Shown here piece by piece: positions 63,390 to 64,000 of a stretch of DNA of 64,000 bases. Origin of the DNA: Streptomyces sp. NRRL F-6676 (GTDB lineage: Bacteria; Actinomycetota; Actinomycetes; Streptomycetales; Streptomycetaceae); assembly GCF_000725625.1 (NCBI RefSeq), contig NZ_JOHS01000014.1, positions 140,228 through 204,227 on the forward strand, read 5' to 3'. Positions within the stretch are counted from its first letter, which is position 1, and every line of letters starts with the position of its first letter. The position numbers and the translations under genes were made by a program. The notes below the pieces were generated by a model, which had not been told where the DNA came from, searched no databases, and saw only the letters and a list, made by a program, of their open reading frames with translations.

Positions 63390-64000
63390 ATGTCGACGGA
63401 TGCGGGTGCCGCGCGCGGTGCGGCCGGTGGTGTGTTGCTGCTCTGCCGGGCGCGGCCCGATGCCGTCGCGCCCGTGGTGCCGGTGCTGCGCGAGCGGGTG
63501 GGGCTCGCGGAGGCGGGGGACGGGTGGACGGTGCTGGTGCCGGAGGGGGAGCCGTGGCGGGGTGGGGAGACCGTCGAGCGGGTCGCCACGGGGTGGGCGT
63601 TCGCGCTGGCCGTGGGGGTGTCCTGGCCGGTGCTCGCGGTGTGGTGGGACGCGGACCGGTGTGGGTGTGTGCTGGCGTCCGGGTTTCGGCGGCCTGTGGG
63701 ATATGTGTGGCTGGCCAATGGGACGGCGGTGGGGGAGGACGAGGCGATGCGGACGCTGGGGGAGCAGTTGGGGATGGGGGCGGAGGAGGGAGAGGGCGCG
63801 GGGGCGCTGTTGGCGCTTGCGCGGACGGATTCCTCCGTGGATGGAAGGGCGCGGGTGCGGGGGTTCGTCTCCGCGCTGGAGGGAGTGGGGGCGCGGTTGC
63901 CTGAGGGGGTGGTGCCGGGGGAGCCGCCTCGGCGGCGGCTTGGTGAGGTCGTGCCGGCGGCGGCGGAGGAGGGTGTGGAGCCGTCGGTGGGGGCGGGGAG
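63390..64000 (+). CDS. Unrecognised protein, 5' part only
   Basis: The frame is open from ATG 63390 to the right edge (203 codons seen, no stop). The product is GC- and Glu/Gly/Val-rich without a motif I can name; WAFALAVGVSWPVLAVWWDA is the most hydrophobic stretch and CGCVLASGFRRPVGYVWLAN follows a few residues later. TACCGT lies 6 bases before the ATG, another leaderless layout. The PadR operon is divergent. Confidence 0.7.
   Translation, partial: MSTDAGAARGAAGGVLLLCRARPDAVAPVVPVLRERVGLAEAGDGWTVLVPEGEPWRGGETVERVATGWAFALAVGVSWPVLAVWWDADRCGCVLASGFRRPVGYVWLANGTAVGEDEAMRTLGEQLGMGAEEGEGAGALLALARTDSSVDGRARVRGFVSALEGVGARLPEGVVPGEPPRRRLGEVVPAAAEEGVEPSVGAG

Overview
The window is high-GC (about 70-73%) DNA with strong third-position GC bias, GTG/TTG starts and actinobacterial regulators (WhiB-like protein, DasR, SigR/RsrA, SigH). 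It reads as a piece of a Streptomyces chromosome core. From memory the gene order is close to the S. coelicolor sigR - eizFS/CYP170A1 - dasR/dasABC - nagB - wblE - sigH - sodN neighbourhood, with some insertions and losses; this was not checked by alignment.

Layout. 1-5.2 kb: end of a Sel1-repeat gene, initiator tRNA-fMet, a Fur-family regulator divergent from a catalase across a 7-1-7 Fur box, a CBS-domain protein, histidinol-phosphatase and a TetR regulator. 5.2-10.7 kb: SMR transporter, rsgA-aroA operon, M50-type membrane protein, SRAP (YedK/HMCES) protein, alpha/beta hydrolase. 10.7-14.2 kb: sigR-rsrA thiol-stress operon with a consensus SigR promoter and an alternative upstream start, a TPR protein and peptide deformylase. 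14.4-17.0 kb: two-gene albaflavenone operon (epi-isozizaene synthase and CYP170A1). 17.1-20.7 kb: GlxA-type regulator, a decayed remnant of a class I ribonucleotide reductase small subunit, and an MctP-type permease with its DUF3311 partner.

20.8-37.2 kb is the aminosugar region: DasR, the DasABC chito-oligosaccharide importer, DasD hexosaminidase and NagB, with DasR-type operators. Between dasD and nagB lies a catabolic cassette: TIM-barrel isomerase, DhaK-DhaL kinase, RpiB-type isomerase, GntP permease, beta-hydroxyacid dehydrogenase and an FCD-type GntR regulator, followed by a secreted GH30 glycosidase. I interpret the cassette as uptake and use of a four-carbon sugar or sugar acid.

37.4-46.4 kb: PdtaS-like histidine kinase, WblE, diacylglycerol-kinase-like protein, SigH with its anti-sigma factor, a UBP zinc-finger protein, a Na+/H+ antiporter and a PLP desulfhydrase/deaminase. 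46.4-50.1 kb: an amidase, then a Family 2B encapsulin shell gene (HK97 fold with cyclic-nucleotide-binding insertion) beside a polyprenyl diphosphate synthase with a disordered N-terminus, a probable cargo-loaded nanocompartment and the most striking system here. 50.2-54.4 kb: GNAT, VOC and AraC proteins, nickel superoxide dismutase with its processing peptidase, a CGNR protein and a methyltransferase. 54.4-60.1 kb: polar amino-acid ABC transporter, malic enzyme, zinc-type oxidoreductase. 60.1-64 kb: an HTH/Clp-N pair behind a promoter overlapped by two palindromes, a PadR/DUF4097 operon with a perfect palindromic operator, and the start of an unrecognised gene.

Two regulatory patterns recur. 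Many convergent gene ends carry long perfect hairpins. At least eight genes have a TAnnnT hexamer 6-7 nt before the start codon and no clear ribosome-binding site, the layout expected of leaderless mRNAs.
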